64,000 nt of DNA, taken from positions 4,771,001 through 4,835,000 of the forward strand of contig CP054838.1 in NCBI GenBank assembly GCA_028768545.1, given 5' to 3'. This stretch comes from Desulfobacter sp. (lineage in GTDB: Bacteria > Desulfobacterota > Desulfobacteria > Desulfobacterales > Desulfobacteraceae). The stretch's first letter is position 1; every line of letters begins with the position of its first letter. Below the pieces are notes generated by a model. The model was given only the letters and a program-made list of their open reading frames with translations. It did not search any database and had not been told where the DNA came from. The position numbers were made by a program, and so were the translations under genes. Of the stretch, positions 18,986-27,934 are shown piece by piece.

Positions 18986-19426
18986 TTGAAAAAACAAAAA
19001 ACAGCAGTTGACTTTCTCATGGCAGGTCATTCCTGCTCACAGGCCATGGTAATGGCCTATTTTGAAAACCATCAATTACCCCGGGACCTAGCATCCCGAA
19101 TGGCCTCAGGATTTGCCGGCGGCATGGCCCAGGGAAAAACCTGCGGTGCGGTCATTGGGGCCATCATGGTTGCCGGGCTTAAGTTCGGCCCCAAATCCGC
19201 CAAAGACACCTATGAAAAAGACCATTGCTTCCAGATCACCCAGGAATTTTGTCTTCGGTTTAAACGATTGCGGACCACTGTTGAATGTCATGAAATTTTA
19301 CGGATGAACCAGATTGACCCCCAGGATACTGAAAGCATGAAACAATTAAGGGAGAAAGGATTGTGCAGGGAGATTGTCCAAGATGCCCAGCAGATTCTGG
19401 ACCAATTATTCAAAGAAGAGGAATGA
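18986..19426 (+). CDS. C_GCAxxG_C_C family redox protein
   Basis: 146 residues starting at TTG 18986 with AAGGCAAG upstream. The family cysteines are present: HSCSQAMV, GKTCGAVIGA, EKDHCFQITQEFC, VECHEIL and a late GLCREIVQ. The family is common in anaerobes, often as a C-terminal part of transmembrane or redox proteins, and is thought to bind metal or act in thiol redox; no reaction is established. The operator at 18951 suggests control by the upstream TetR protein. A GGCGG/CCGCC hairpin near 19450 may end the unit. Confidence 0.85.
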   Translation: MKKQKTAVDFLMAGHSCSQAMVMAYFENHQLPRDLASRMASGFAGGMAQGKTCGAVIGAIMVAGLKFGPKSAKDTYEKDHCFQITQEFCLRFKRLRTTVECHEILRMNQIDPQDTESMKQLREKGLCREIVQDAQQILDQLFKEEE

Positions 19427-19518
19427 TCCTTAAAATTGAGATGGCCATTGGCGGGGGCACCGCCTTGCAATAAAATTTTCTTTGTATTATTTAAATATAC
19501 CAGTAGCTATCCACAACA

Positions 19519-20187
19519 ATGGGACATAATATGAACAAAGAAATTTACGACACCCTCAGAGACCGGATCATCCACCTAGACTATAAACCAGGCCAGATTT
19601 TAAAGGAACAGACCCTGGCCCAGGAATTCGGGGTCAGTCGTACCCCGTTGCGCACAGTGCTTTTCCACCTTGAATGGGAGCATCTGGTCAAAATCCTGCC
19701 CCGGACAGGGATTTTGATCATGGCTTTGGAACTTGGCACCATCACAGATGTATTCCAGGCCCGGCTGGAACTCGAAGCGGTCATCGGCACCATGGCCGCC
19801 CAGAACCTAACCCAAGAAGATATGGATAAATTCTGCAGCCTTGAATCCGGCTGCCATGCACTCAAAGACAATAAAGACCCAAAAGCCCTGGGAAAAATAG
19901 ACTGGGAAAACAAAGAGATCTTCCACAGGGCTGCAGGCAACCCCTTTCTCATTGAGACCTCTGAAAGGCTCTACTCCTTAACCTTCCGGCTCTGGTATTT
20001 TAACATGCTTAAAATGGACCCCAAAGCATGGAACCGGGAAGTCACTGCGGTCCAGGAGGACCTGGTGATCCTCGGCAATCTGCTCAAGACCGGATCCCCC
20101 CAGGAGGCAGGCCAGGCCAGGAAAGATCAATTGCTCAAGCATCTTAAACGAATCAGGTCCTCATTTCTCGGGCTGTCAGGCCTTTGA
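19519..20187 (+). CDS. GntR-family regulator (FCD type)
   Basis: 222-residue regulator. The N-terminal winged helix has LRDRIIHLDYKPGQILKEQTLAQEFGVSRTPLR, matching the GntR motif, and the C-terminal helical domain resembles FCD domains that bind small acids. ATG at 19519 is used; ATG at 19531 is an alternative. It is convergent with the crotonase gene, five bases apart. It may control either neighbour or a distant target; no operator was identified. Confidence 0.9.
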   Translation: MGHNMNKEIYDTLRDRIIHLDYKPGQILKEQTLAQEFGVSRTPLRTVLFHLEWEHLVKILPRTGILIMALELGTITDVFQARLELEAVIGTMAAQNLTQEDMDKFCSLESGCHALKDNKDPKALGKIDWENKEIFHRAAGNPFLIETSERLYSLTFRLWYFNMLKMDPKAWNREVTAVQEDLVILGNLLKTGSPQEAGQARKDQLLKHLKRIRSSFLGLSGL

Positions 20188-20192
20188 TGCCC

Positions 20193-20966
20193 CTATTTTT
20201 TCTGCTCCATGGCCGCCTGAACAAAGGCAAGGGTCGCCTTTACATCCTTGTTTAAAAGGGTGCTGGCCATGATTTCCTGCCAGTTTTCCCTTTCCAGGGT
20301 CTGGGCGATCCTGGCTGCGGTCTGGGATTTAAGTTGTTTTTTAATCTGGATAAAGGGCTGATTCGGGGTATCAATCCACAGGGAAATCACCTCTTTTGCC
20401 CTGGCAATGAGCTGATCTTCTTCCACAATCTCGTCCACCATCTTCATTTCAAGGGCCTGGTCCACCCCGATCATTTCCCCATTGTACATGACATCCCGGT
20501 ATCGCCTGTCCGAATCCAGGCCGAACCTGACCACGGCAGACTGGGCAATGGAAAGGGACAGCCCGATTTTGATCTCGCTCATGCCCAGTCTTATCTTGGG
20601 ATGATTTTTCACAATCCTGTAATCCGAAGCCATGGCAAGGATCAGTCCCATGGCAGCCGAATGCCCGTTCATGGCACAGACCACAGGCTTTTTACAGGTA
20701 AAATAATCCACTAAGATTTTTTCTTCTTCTTCAAAAAAGGAGATAACCTGTTCATCTGTCTCAAATCCCACAAACATGGGCAGACTGAAACCGCTTGAAA
20801 AAAAACGGCCTTGACCGATAAGGATAATGCCCTTGAGTTCATCTTGTTCATTGACCTCATCCACGATCTCTTTAAGCGCCCTCAAGGTTTCTATATCTAC
20901 GGCGTTGGATACCTTGTCTGACAGCTGGGCAATGACAATATTATCCTGAATTTCTTTTTTCAACAT
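20193..20966 (-). CDS. Enoyl-CoA hydratase/isomerase superfamily protein
   Basis: 257-residue crotonase-fold protein. The oxyanion-hole regions are present as GRFFSSGFSLP and NGHSAAMGLILAMASDYRI. Of the two catalytic acids of true enoyl-CoA hydratase, one is present (GMSEIKIGL). The second, in the helix before MYNGEMI, looks like Asp rather than Glu. The GAGGTQRL stretch typical of hydratases is replaced by SLSIAQSAVV. Hydratase activity is thus uncertain, and isomerase or another crotonase role is possible. It is divergent from the AOR operon and may be related to it. Confidence 0.8.
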   Translation of the reverse strand: MLKKEIQDNIVIAQLSDKVSNAVDIETLRALKEIVDEVNEQDELKGIILIGQGRFFSSGFSLPMFVGFETDEQVISFFEEEEKILVDYFTCKKPVVCAMNGHSAAMGLILAMASDYRIVKNHPKIRLGMSEIKIGLSLSIAQSAVVRFGLDSDRRYRDVMYNGEMIGVDQALEMKMVDEIVEEDQLIARAKEVISLWIDTPNQPFIQIKKQLKSQTAARIAQTLERENWQEIMASTLLNKDVKATLAFVQAAMEQKK

Positions 20967-21114
20967 GGATCTTCCTTTCTGTTCATTTTAAAAGGTTTCA
21001 TCGTCATATGGTTTTTACCCTAGATAAAAGGCCTGGGCAAGAAAGATTTGGATTTAAAAAGCAAATACAAATAAACAAGGACTTGCCCCTTTCCCGCCAT
21101 GGGGCCCGCTCCCC

Positions 21115-21153
21115 TTTTTTTGAGTATAACCCGTTAATATACTCTCAAAAAAA
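21115..21153. promoter_or_regulatory. Inverted repeat upstream of the AOR operon promoter
   Basis: TTTTTTTGAGTATA (21115-21128) is followed by TATACTC-TC-AAAAAAA (21138-21153). The arms are complementary apart from a two-base bulge. It ends four bases before the -35 box at 21158, a fitting place for a regulator; the TetR protein at the end of the operon is a candidate. Confidence 0.5.
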
Positions 21154-21157
21154 CGCC

Positions 21158-21187
21158 TTGACAAAAAAGAAAGGCTTGTCCTATAGT
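21158..21187 (+). promoter_or_regulatory. Sigma-70-type promoter of the AOR operon
   Basis: TTGACA at 21158-21163 and TATAGT at 21182-21187 with an 18-base spacer, about 65 bases ahead of the first start codon. Confidence 0.65.
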
Positions 21188-21252
21188 GTTGTCGGGCGCC
21201 TGGCCGACTAAACGCTTTTTTCATTCATATTGTTTTAATATAAGGGAGGATC

Positions 21253-21783
21253 ATGGACGCAATTACAGAAATCAAACCCGGGAAAAAATATTTCCAGCGA
21301 ATTTACCTGGGAATCATGCTCTGGTTCGTGGGCCGGGCCGTACAGGCAGCCGGCCGGGTGGACTCGGCCGTAAAAGATGAATTTACGGCCATGCCCGAAG
21401 GGTATACCTTCTGTTTGGGCGCATTTCCCAACGGTCCTTATATGATTGTGGGAAAAGATAAAACCCACAGGGCCAAATACCTGGGTTCAAACAAGGATAA
21501 ACACAATATTCATTTGGAAATGGGGCTTAAAAGCATGGGGAACTTGTTTACCCTGTTCACCTTTCAGGAGAGTACGCCCACAGCCAATGCCAGGGACAGG
21601 CTCTTTGTATCGGGAGATGTGCCCCAGGCCTGCGCTGCGGTTCGAATCCTGGATATTGTCCAGGTCTATCTTCTGCCCAAACCCATTGCCAAACTGGCCA
21701 TCAAGCGCTACCCCAGATGGTCGTTGAAGCGCCACACCATTGACAGGGCCCTTGTTTTGATCAGAACCGTCACAGGACTCTAA
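21253..21783 (+). CDS. SCP2-like sterol-carrier-fold protein, first gene of AOR operon
   Basis: 176 residues, strong AGGGAGG site before the ATG. I do not recognise it with certainty. The middle and C-terminal parts (MGLKSMGNLFTLFTFQEST, then RDRLFVSGDVPQACAAVRIL and QVYLLPKP) resemble the SCP2 domain, a hydrophobic-ligand pocket. In that domain a stretch like F(V/I)xGDxxxA follows the aliphatic binding strand. A lipid or hydrophobic alcohol/aldehyde carrier role alongside the dehydrogenases is an inference. It leads a five-gene metabolic run, with the next gene 20 bases downstream. Confidence 0.55.
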   Translation: MDAITEIKPGKKYFQRIYLGIMLWFVGRAVQAAGRVDSAVKDEFTAMPEGYTFCLGAFPNGPYMIVGKDKTHRAKYLGSNKDKHNIHLEMGLKSMGNLFTLFTFQESTPTANARDRLFVSGDVPQACAAVRILDIVQVYLLPKPIAKLAIKRYPRWSLKRHTIDRALVLIRTVTGL

Positions 21784-21802
21784 ACCATAAAGGATATCTT
21801 TT

Positions 21803-22978
21803 ATGAGCCATTTTTCTTTTTTGTGCCGGACCAAAACGAGTTTCGGCAAAAATGCCCTGGAGCACCTGCCCTTTGACCTGGCTGCCATGGGAAGCTCAAA
21901 ACCCATGGTGATTCAAGACAAAGCCAGCCATTTGGCAGGATTAACCAAGCCTGTGATCCGGGCCTTCAAAGAATCAGGCATGACCATTGGTATCAGTCCT
22001 CCCATACCTGAAACCCGAGAGGGGGATGCCAATTTTATAAAATCCATGTACACCCATTATACTGAAAAAGGGTATGATGCCCTCATTGCCCTTGGCAGGC
22101 AAACGGCTGGGGATGCGGCAAAGGCATTGAACATTGCCGTATCTTTAGGACCGGAGAGCCTCAAGAAAAAAAATATCTCTCAGCGCCTCAATCCCCTGAT
22201 ATATCTTCCAATCGGCGCGGCATCAGGCGCGGCAACCGCCGGAATGGCCCGGTTCAACAACCAGACCTTTATGTCTGATTTTCTGGCCCCGGACCAGGCG
22301 GTGATTGATCCCTCACTTTTCATACCCGATGAGGTGGACACTCTGATTGATGTCTCTCTGACCTGCCTGGCGACGGGCGCAGAAGTGCTCGGGCTTTCCC
22401 GAAGCCTGCCGGCCAGGGCCTATGCATCGGCCATCATCCGACTTGGGATTGCCCCTTTGGAGTCCATCATCCAATCCAACAAGGATCACCAGAGCCAGCC
22501 CCAAAAGATAAAACTTGCCTGGCAAAAAGACCTGGTCCAGGCCGGGGTTATGGCCGGATATCTCATGTCCGAACCGCTGATCAGCAATATCCTGGGCCAA
22601 ACCATTTCCGACCAGACCCGGATCAGCCAGGGCCAGGCCATGTGCATTGTCCTGCCCCCGCTTCTGGAAGCCCTGGGAACTGAGGATATGGAAGGACTTT
22701 TATTGGCCCTCAAGGGCCAGGAGAGTTTCAGTACCGTACCGTTGCCTCTGTATGCCCAAACCAGCGTTCAAGCCATCCGTTCCCTGGTCAACTCCCTGTA
22801 CGGGGTATCCCGGGGCAGACGGCCTCGAACCCTGGAAGAGGCGGGCTGGAATAAGACTGCCATAGTTTCTTTGGGAGAAAAACTGGTGGATTCAGGAACC
22901 CTCAAAGGGATTGACCCCAACACCCTTGAGACGATTTTAACCTGCGCCTGTGACGGCCGGCCTGTGATCCAAGGGTAA
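21803..22978 (+). CDS. Degenerate iron-containing alcohol dehydrogenase paralogue
   Basis: 391 residues aligning along the whole length with iron-dependent alcohol dehydrogenases, including the gene that follows. The family's functional motifs are changed: the nucleotide motif GGGSxxD is LGRQTAGD; the metal-binding DAMAHAxE segment reads CLATGAEVLG; and the HAxxHxxG segment reads GYLMSEPLISNILG. The iron ligands thus seem absent while the frame is fully open. A non-catalytic partner subunit or scaffold for the downstream enzyme, or a changed activity, is possible. It is 11 bases from the canonical gene and so almost surely co-expressed. Confidence 0.7.
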   Translation: MSHFSFLCRTKTSFGKNALEHLPFDLAAMGSSKPMVIQDKASHLAGLTKPVIRAFKESGMTIGISPPIPETREGDANFIKSMYTHYTEKGYDALIALGRQTAGDAAKALNIAVSLGPESLKKKNISQRLNPLIYLPIGAASGAATAGMARFNNQTFMSDFLAPDQAVIDPSLFIPDEVDTLIDVSLTCLATGAEVLGLSRSLPARAYASAIIRLGIAPLESIIQSNKDHQSQPQKIKLAWQKDLVQAGVMAGYLMSEPLISNILGQTISDQTRISQGQAMCIVLPPLLEALGTEDMEGLLLALKGQESFSTVPLPLYAQTSVQAIRSLVNSLYGVSRGRRPRTLEEAGWNKTAIVSLGEKLVDSGTLKGIDPNTLETILTCACDGRPVIQG

Positions 22979-22988
22979 AGGAGATATT

Positions 22989-24236
22989 ATGTATACACCT
23001 GACTATTATGAATTCTGCTGCCGGGTTAATATGGTTGCAGGCACAAAGGCCTTGGAAAAAATCCCCGGCCTGCTTTCAGATATGGGAGCCCAATCCCCCA
23101 TGATCATCACGGACAAAGGGGTGATGGCAGCAGGGCTTGTGGATGTGGTTCTCTCGTCCATAAACGGCCAATTAGATATTAAGGCAATTGAAGATGACGT
23201 CCCGCCTGATTCAGACTTACACCTGGTGGGCCACCTGGCCGGGGTCTACCGGGAAAAAGGCTGCGATGCCATCATTGCCGTGGGCGGCGGATCGGTCATG
23301 GATACGGCCAAGGGCGTTAATATCCTGATCTCCGAAAACAGCGACAACCTCATGGAATTTACCGGGGCCGGGGCTTTAAAACGGCCCTTAAAGCCCTTGA
23401 TTGCCGTTCCCACCACAGCCGGGACAGGATCTGAAGTCACCCTGGTGGCCGTGATTGCCGATCCTGATGAAAACAGAAAAATGCTATTTACCTCCTATTT
23501 TCTGCTGCCCGATGCAGCGGTCATCGATCCGAGGATGACCCTGACCCTCCCCGCCCATATTACTGCGGCAACGGCCATGGATGCCATGGCCCACGCAGTT
23601 GAATCCAGGGTAATGCTCTCCAAAAACCCTCTTTCAGATGCCCATGCCCATGAAGCCATCTGCCTGATCAGCCGCCATTTGCCAAAGGTTCTTGAGAATC
23701 CTTCGGATCTGGAGGGCCGCCTGGCCCTTGCCACGGCTGCCACCATGGCAGGGATTGCCTTTTCCAATTCAATGGTGGGCATGGTCCATGCCATTGGCCA
23801 CTCCGTGGGATCTGTCTGCCATGTACCCCACGGCACCTGCATGGCCATCCTTTTGCCCTACGGACTGGAGTACAACCTTCACCGGGTAGGTGACAGGATC
23901 GCAGATCTGCTCTTGCCCCTGGCAGGGCCAACGATCTATGTGGCCACCCCTGAAGCACAGCGGGCGCAGGCCGTGATCGACTGGATCCGTCAATTTAATT
24001 TAAACTTGCACAACACCACCCAAAACCGCCATGCCATCTGTTTTAAAGACATTCTCAACCCGGATGGAATTCCCATGGTGCCCAGGGACAAACTGCCCGA
24101 AATCGCCAGAACCGCTTTGGGCGACGGGGCGGGTTTTTACAATCCTGAAGAGATGGACTTTCAAGATTGCCTCATGGTGACCCAGGCGGCCTGGGAAGGA
24201 ATTCCACTGGATAAAACCCAGATTAAAAAAGGGTAA
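22989..24236 (+). CDS. Iron-containing alcohol dehydrogenase
   Basis: 415-residue group III alcohol dehydrogenase, with all family motifs: AVGGGSVMDTAKG for NAD(P), PTTAGTGSE, and metal ligands within DAMAHAVE, GMVHAIGHSVG and CHVPHGTCMA. It oxidises a primary alcohol to an aldehyde, or the reverse, in the cytosol. With the aldehyde:ferredoxin oxidoreductase 39 bases downstream it forms an alcohol-to-acid route (alcohol, aldehyde, acid with electrons to ferredoxin), which may run in reverse. Start ATG has AAAGGAGA upstream. Confidence 0.92.
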   Translation: MYTPDYYEFCCRVNMVAGTKALEKIPGLLSDMGAQSPMIITDKGVMAAGLVDVVLSSINGQLDIKAIEDDVPPDSDLHLVGHLAGVYREKGCDAIIAVGGGSVMDTAKGVNILISENSDNLMEFTGAGALKRPLKPLIAVPTTAGTGSEVTLVAVIADPDENRKMLFTSYFLLPDAAVIDPRMTLTLPAHITAATAMDAMAHAVESRVMLSKNPLSDAHAHEAICLISRHLPKVLENPSDLEGRLALATAATMAGIAFSNSMVGMVHAIGHSVGSVCHVPHGTCMAILLPYGLEYNLHRVGDRIADLLLPLAGPTIYVATPEAQRAQAVIDWIRQFNLNLHNTTQNRHAICFKDILNPDGIPMVPRDKLPEIARTALGDGAGFYNPEEMDFQDCLMVTQAAWEGIPLDKTQIKKG

Positions 24237-24274
24237 AAATACGGATATAAACTTCAAACCAAGGAGAATCCAAA

Positions 24275-26227
24275 ATGAGCGCTAAAGGATATATGGGAAA
24301 AATCATGATGGTGGATTTGACCCAGGGAATCGTTGAGATTGAAACAATTTCACCCAAGGTATATGAATCCTTTTTATCGGGAATGGGGCTTGCCGCCCAT
24401 ATCCTCTTTCACAGGATACCGGCCGGGGCAGATCCCATGGGGCCGGAGAATATCATTGGATTTGTCTCAGGACTGCTCACCGGGACAGGATCCCTTTTTA
24501 CGGGACGGTGGATGGTCACGGCCCTCTCTCCTTTAACCCAGGGATGGGGAGAGGCCAACTGCGGGGGATCTTTTTCACCGGCCATCAAACGCTGCGGCGT
24601 GGACGGCATCTTTTTCAAGGGCACAAGCCCAACCCCTGTCTACCTTTATGTGGACGACAAAGGCGCCCGGCTTAAACCGGCCCAGGAGGTATGGGGAAAA
24701 GACGCCGTTGAGACCGAAGAACTGCTCAAAGCGGCCCACAAAAATGCAAAGGTGGCCTGTATCGGCCAGGCCGGAGAAAAATTATCTCTGATCTCAGGGG
24801 TCTCCACGGACAAGGGACGGATGGCGGCCCGCTCAGGCCTGGGCGCTGTCATGGGGGCCAAAAATCTCAAGGCCCTTGTCCTTGCAGGAAAAAAACGAAT
24901 TCCAGTTCACAACAGAGAAGAAATCAAACGCTTAAGCCAGATCTGCGGCAAATGGGTAAAATTCCAGCCCCCCTTTGTGCCGGGCTGGCTCACCGGGCCC
25001 ATTGGGACCCTGCTCAGAATCCTTCCCTTTGTGGCCACCCAGGACGGGATGCTCTATAAAATTTTATTACGCAAATGGGGCACGGTCTCCATGAACCAGA
25101 TGTCCGTTGAAATGGGAGATTCTCCCATTAAAAACTGGAAGGGCAGCAATTCAGACTGGGGATTTTTCAAATCTTTTTCTTCCAACCCGGATGCCTATGT
25201 CAAAGCGGAGACTGAAAAATTTCACTGTTACTCCTGCCCCCTGGGATGCGGAGGCATCTGTAAAACCAAGGGCAAATTTAGCGAAACCCATAAACCAGAA
25301 TATGAAACCGTTCTCTCGTTTGGCGGGTTTGTCATGAACAAGGACACAGATGCCATTTTCTATATTAACGAACTGCTCAACCGGGCCGGCATGGACACCA
25401 TATCCGCCGGCCATGCCGTGGCATTTGCCATGGAATGCTATGAAAAGGGGATCATCACCCTTGCTGACACCGGAGGCCAGGCATTGGATTGGGGAGACCC
25501 TGCTGCGGTTAAGTTTTTAACGGAAAAAATGGTAACAAGAGAAGGAATTGGAGACATCTTGGCTGACGGGGTAAAATTGGCAGCCAAACGCCTGGGCAAG
25601 GAGGCCCAAGAGATGGCCATTCATTGCGGAGGCCAGGAGCCGGCCATGCATGATTCAAGAAATGACCCGGGATTTGCCCTTCACTATAGTGTTGAACCGG
25701 CACCGGGCCGCCATACCAACGGGGCCGGCCTCTACTATGAAATGTACCAGCTGTGGAAAAAGGTAAAAGGGGTGCCCAAAATGGGGCCGGGATATTTAAA
25801 ATCCAGTAAGTACAAGAAAAACCTCAATCATGCCCGGGTGGGCAAGGCAAACTCAGAGTATCTCAACGTGATGAACGGTGCAGGCGCCTGTTTGTTCGGC
25901 GGTTTTCTCGGGGCCAAACGGATCCGGATATTTGACTGGCTCAATGCCGCTGCCGGCTGGAATTTCACCCCGGAAGAGTATATGGAAAAAGGGGGCAATA
26001 TCCAGGTGATCAAACAGGCATTCAACGTCAAGCACGGCATTGAGCCTAAGGCCAACAGGGCCCCGGACCGGATTCTGGGACTTCCGCCCCAGGTCAAAGG
26101 GGCCAACAAGGGCAGGACCGTGGATGTGGAGACCATGATGGCAGATTATTGGGAACTTTTCGGATGGGACCGGGAAACCGGGAAACCCGGCAAAGAGATC
26201 GTCGACAAAATATTATCCATTGCCTGA
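24275..26227 (+). CDS. Aldehyde:ferredoxin oxidoreductase (tungstopterin)
   Basis: 650 residues, the usual length of the AOR family. The N-terminal pterin-binding part includes SGLLTGTGSLFTGRW and NCGGSFSPAIKRCG. The [4Fe-4S] ligands are the CYSCPLGC triplet (about residue 318-325) and a later Cys in NGAGACLFGG (about 540). It should oxidise aldehydes to acids in the cytoplasm with electrons passed to ferredoxin, using a tungsten bis-pterin cofactor. The ferredoxin gene begins 23 bases later. An acceptable AAGGAGAA site precedes the ATG. Confidence 0.94.
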   Translation: MSAKGYMGKIMMVDLTQGIVEIETISPKVYESFLSGMGLAAHILFHRIPAGADPMGPENIIGFVSGLLTGTGSLFTGRWMVTALSPLTQGWGEANCGGSFSPAIKRCGVDGIFFKGTSPTPVYLYVDDKGARLKPAQEVWGKDAVETEELLKAAHKNAKVACIGQAGEKLSLISGVSTDKGRMAARSGLGAVMGAKNLKALVLAGKKRIPVHNREEIKRLSQICGKWVKFQPPFVPGWLTGPIGTLLRILPFVATQDGMLYKILLRKWGTVSMNQMSVEMGDSPIKNWKGSNSDWGFFKSFSSNPDAYVKAETEKFHCYSCPLGCGGICKTKGKFSETHKPEYETVLSFGGFVMNKDTDAIFYINELLNRAGMDTISAGHAVAFAMECYEKGIITLADTGGQALDWGDPAAVKFLTEKMVTREGIGDILADGVKLAAKRLGKEAQEMAIHCGGQEPAMHDSRNDPGFALHYSVEPAPGRHTNGAGLYYEMYQLWKKVKGVPKMGPGYLKSSKYKKNLNHARVGKANSEYLNVMNGAGACLFGGFLGAKRIRIFDWLNAAAGWNFTPEEYMEKGGNIQVIKQAFNVKHGIEPKANRAPDRILGLPPQVKGANKGRTVDVETMMADYWELFGWDRETGKPGKEIVDKILSIA

Positions 26228-26249
26228 ACACAAAAAAGGAGAATACCCC

Positions 26250-26699
26250 ATGGCTTATACGATTTCAGATGCCTGCATCGGGTGCAGGGCCTGCGCTCTT
26301 ATCTGTCCTGCAACTGCCATATCAGGAGAAAAAAAACAATTACATTTCATTGACGGCCAGGCCTGTATTGAATGCGGGGCCTGCGGCAGGGTCTGCCCGT
26401 CAGGCGCCGTAACCGACGAGTTCGGACTGGTCCTGGAACGCATCCCCAAAAAAGAGTGGGAACGGCCCTATTTTGACCTGTCCGCCTGCCTTTCCTGCAC
26501 TGTCTGCCTGGACACCTGTCCCACCGGTGCATTGACCCAGGAAAGACAAAAGGTGGGCTCCACCCATCTGTTTCCCTGTCTTGAAAATGAAAAATTATGT
26601 ATTGCCTGCGGGTTCTGCGTCCAGGACTGCCCAGTGGATGCGGTCACCATGGGCGCAAGGCAGTCTGCCCCTCCCAAAGAACCTGTAAAGGCAGGGTAA
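26250..26699 (+). CDS. Ferredoxin-like electron carrier with four [4Fe-4S] clusters
   Basis: 149 residues from ATG 26250 (AAAAAGGAGAA upstream; an earlier in-frame start at 26220 overlaps AOR and is not preferred). Four CxxCxxC(x3)CP motifs are present: CIGCRACALICP, CIECGACGRVCP, CLSCTVCLDTCP and CIACGFCVQDCP. It is predicted to be the electron partner subunit of the AOR. Its stop TAA is directly followed by the ATG of the TetR gene. Confidence 0.9.
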   Translation: MAYTISDACIGCRACALICPATAISGEKKQLHFIDGQACIECGACGRVCPSGAVTDEFGLVLERIPKKEWERPYFDLSACLSCTVCLDTCPTGALTQERQKVGSTHLFPCLENEKLCIACGFCVQDCPVDAVTMGARQSAPPKEPVKAG

Positions 26700-27272
26700 A
26701 TGGCAAAAACAGCAAAAGGCACAGGCAAGAACAACCGCCAGAAAATCCTGGACACGGCCATGGCCATGATCGGGAAAAAAGGGATAGACAACACCAGTCT
26801 GGCCCAGATATCCAAGGCTTCAGGGCTGAGCAAGGGCACGCTTTACTATTATTATGCCAGCAAAAATGACCTCATATTCGACATTGCCGACATCCATATG
26901 GAGCGGATCACAGCCACCTTGTTCCATATGATTGATACAACATCCCAGGTGACCTGGGAAAAACTGCTCACCGCCTTTTTCACCACCCTTTTAACCTCTG
27001 AGACCAGAAGCAGGCTTCATCTCTATCTGGTCAGGGAGGCGGTGTCAGGCAATGAAGAGCTCAAACTCATATTTCAGTCCACCTATGCGCAATGGTTTTC
27101 CATGGTGGATGATGCCTACGATAAAATGGCCGGACCCAAAATAGATGTGGCGGCCAAGGCAAAACTCCTGGTGGCTGTGGTGGACGGATTTATTCTACAA
27201 ACCCTTCTCGGGGCGGACAAGACCCAAATCAAGGATATTGTCCGCCTCATGCTCAAGGTGATCGTGGAATAG
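26700..27272 (+). CDS. TetR-family regulator of the AOR operon
   Basis: 190 residues beginning at the base after the ferredoxin stop. N-terminal helix-turn-helix NTSLAQISKASGLSKGTLYYYYASK; the C-terminal domain is of the FadR/QacR-like kind with unknown ligand. As the last gene of the run it could repress the operon from the inverted repeat at 21115. That is inferred from position. Confidence 0.9.
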   Translation: MAKTAKGTGKNNRQKILDTAMAMIGKKGIDNTSLAQISKASGLSKGTLYYYYASKNDLIFDIADIHMERITATLFHMIDTTSQVTWEKLLTAFFTTLLTSETRSRLHLYLVREAVSGNEELKLIFQSTYAQWFSMVDDAYDKMAGPKIDVAAKAKLLVAVVDGFILQTLLGADKTQIKDIVRLMLKVIVE

Positions 27273-27391
27273 ACGAATATATCAAAACCAGAAGGTCAGA
27301 AACTGACAATTTGAAAAAACCGGATCTTAATATTTTTAAACCGGACAAAAAAATTTTACAGCGGAGCAACAGGTGATGATAAAAAAGGAGG

Positions 27392-27796
27392 TTAGTCCGC
27401 TTTTTCAGGGGATGTCATCCCGTAAACCAGGATGTCCACCCTTTTTTTGATATAGTAAATCAGGGTAATACGGTCCAACACAATCTCCGGATTTGAAATG
27501 TCAACCGAGGGCGAGAACTCTCCTGGTTTGATATAGGCCTCAATGTCAAACTCATAGGGTATACCCAGTTCAGAATAGGCAATCATCCGTTTAATATGAA
27601 TGGGGCCGTTTTGAACACCAAATTTTAAGGCTGAATAGGCGGTTGCGCTGCCGGCCAGGCCAATCTCTATCTGGTTGCCCTTTTCCCGCAATTTTTCCGC
27701 CCCGAGTCTCTCCCATTCCCGGGCCTGGCAAACGACTGACGACAATAAAACGATGACGGCAACGGCCATGAGTTTCAAGCCAACGCTCTTGATCAT
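27392..27796 (-). CDS. Small exported hypothetical protein
   Basis: 134 residues with a clear signal peptide (LKLMAVAVIVLLSSVVCQA, cleavage near residue 25). I do not recognise the mature part. It is predicted periplasmic, with beta-rich segments such as ITLIYYIKKRVDILVYG. Convergent with the AOR operon TetR gene and 138 bases downstream of the ABC ATPase on the same strand. Confidence 0.65.
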   Translation of the reverse strand: MIKSVGLKLMAVAVIVLLSSVVCQAREWERLGAEKLREKGNQIEIGLAGSATAYSALKFGVQNGPIHIKRMIAYSELGIPYEFDIEAYIKPGEFSPSVDISNPEIVLDRITLIYYIKKRVDILVYGMTSPEKAD

Positions 27797-27934
27797 AATC
27801 CCCCCTTTTGAACGATTGATCCTTTATCTCAAATTTTGAGTGTCCGGCCTTTAAGTTATCCAAGGTTAAGGTTAAATCTGGCACACCCCCATACCTTTGT
27901 AAAGAAAAATCAAACCAATCTCTTTCCAGGGCTG

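Noticed and set aside
21639..21649. GGTTCGAATCC, resembling a tRNA T-arm
   Set aside because: It lies inside the SCP2-like gene; no acceptor, D or anticodon stems could be placed around it.
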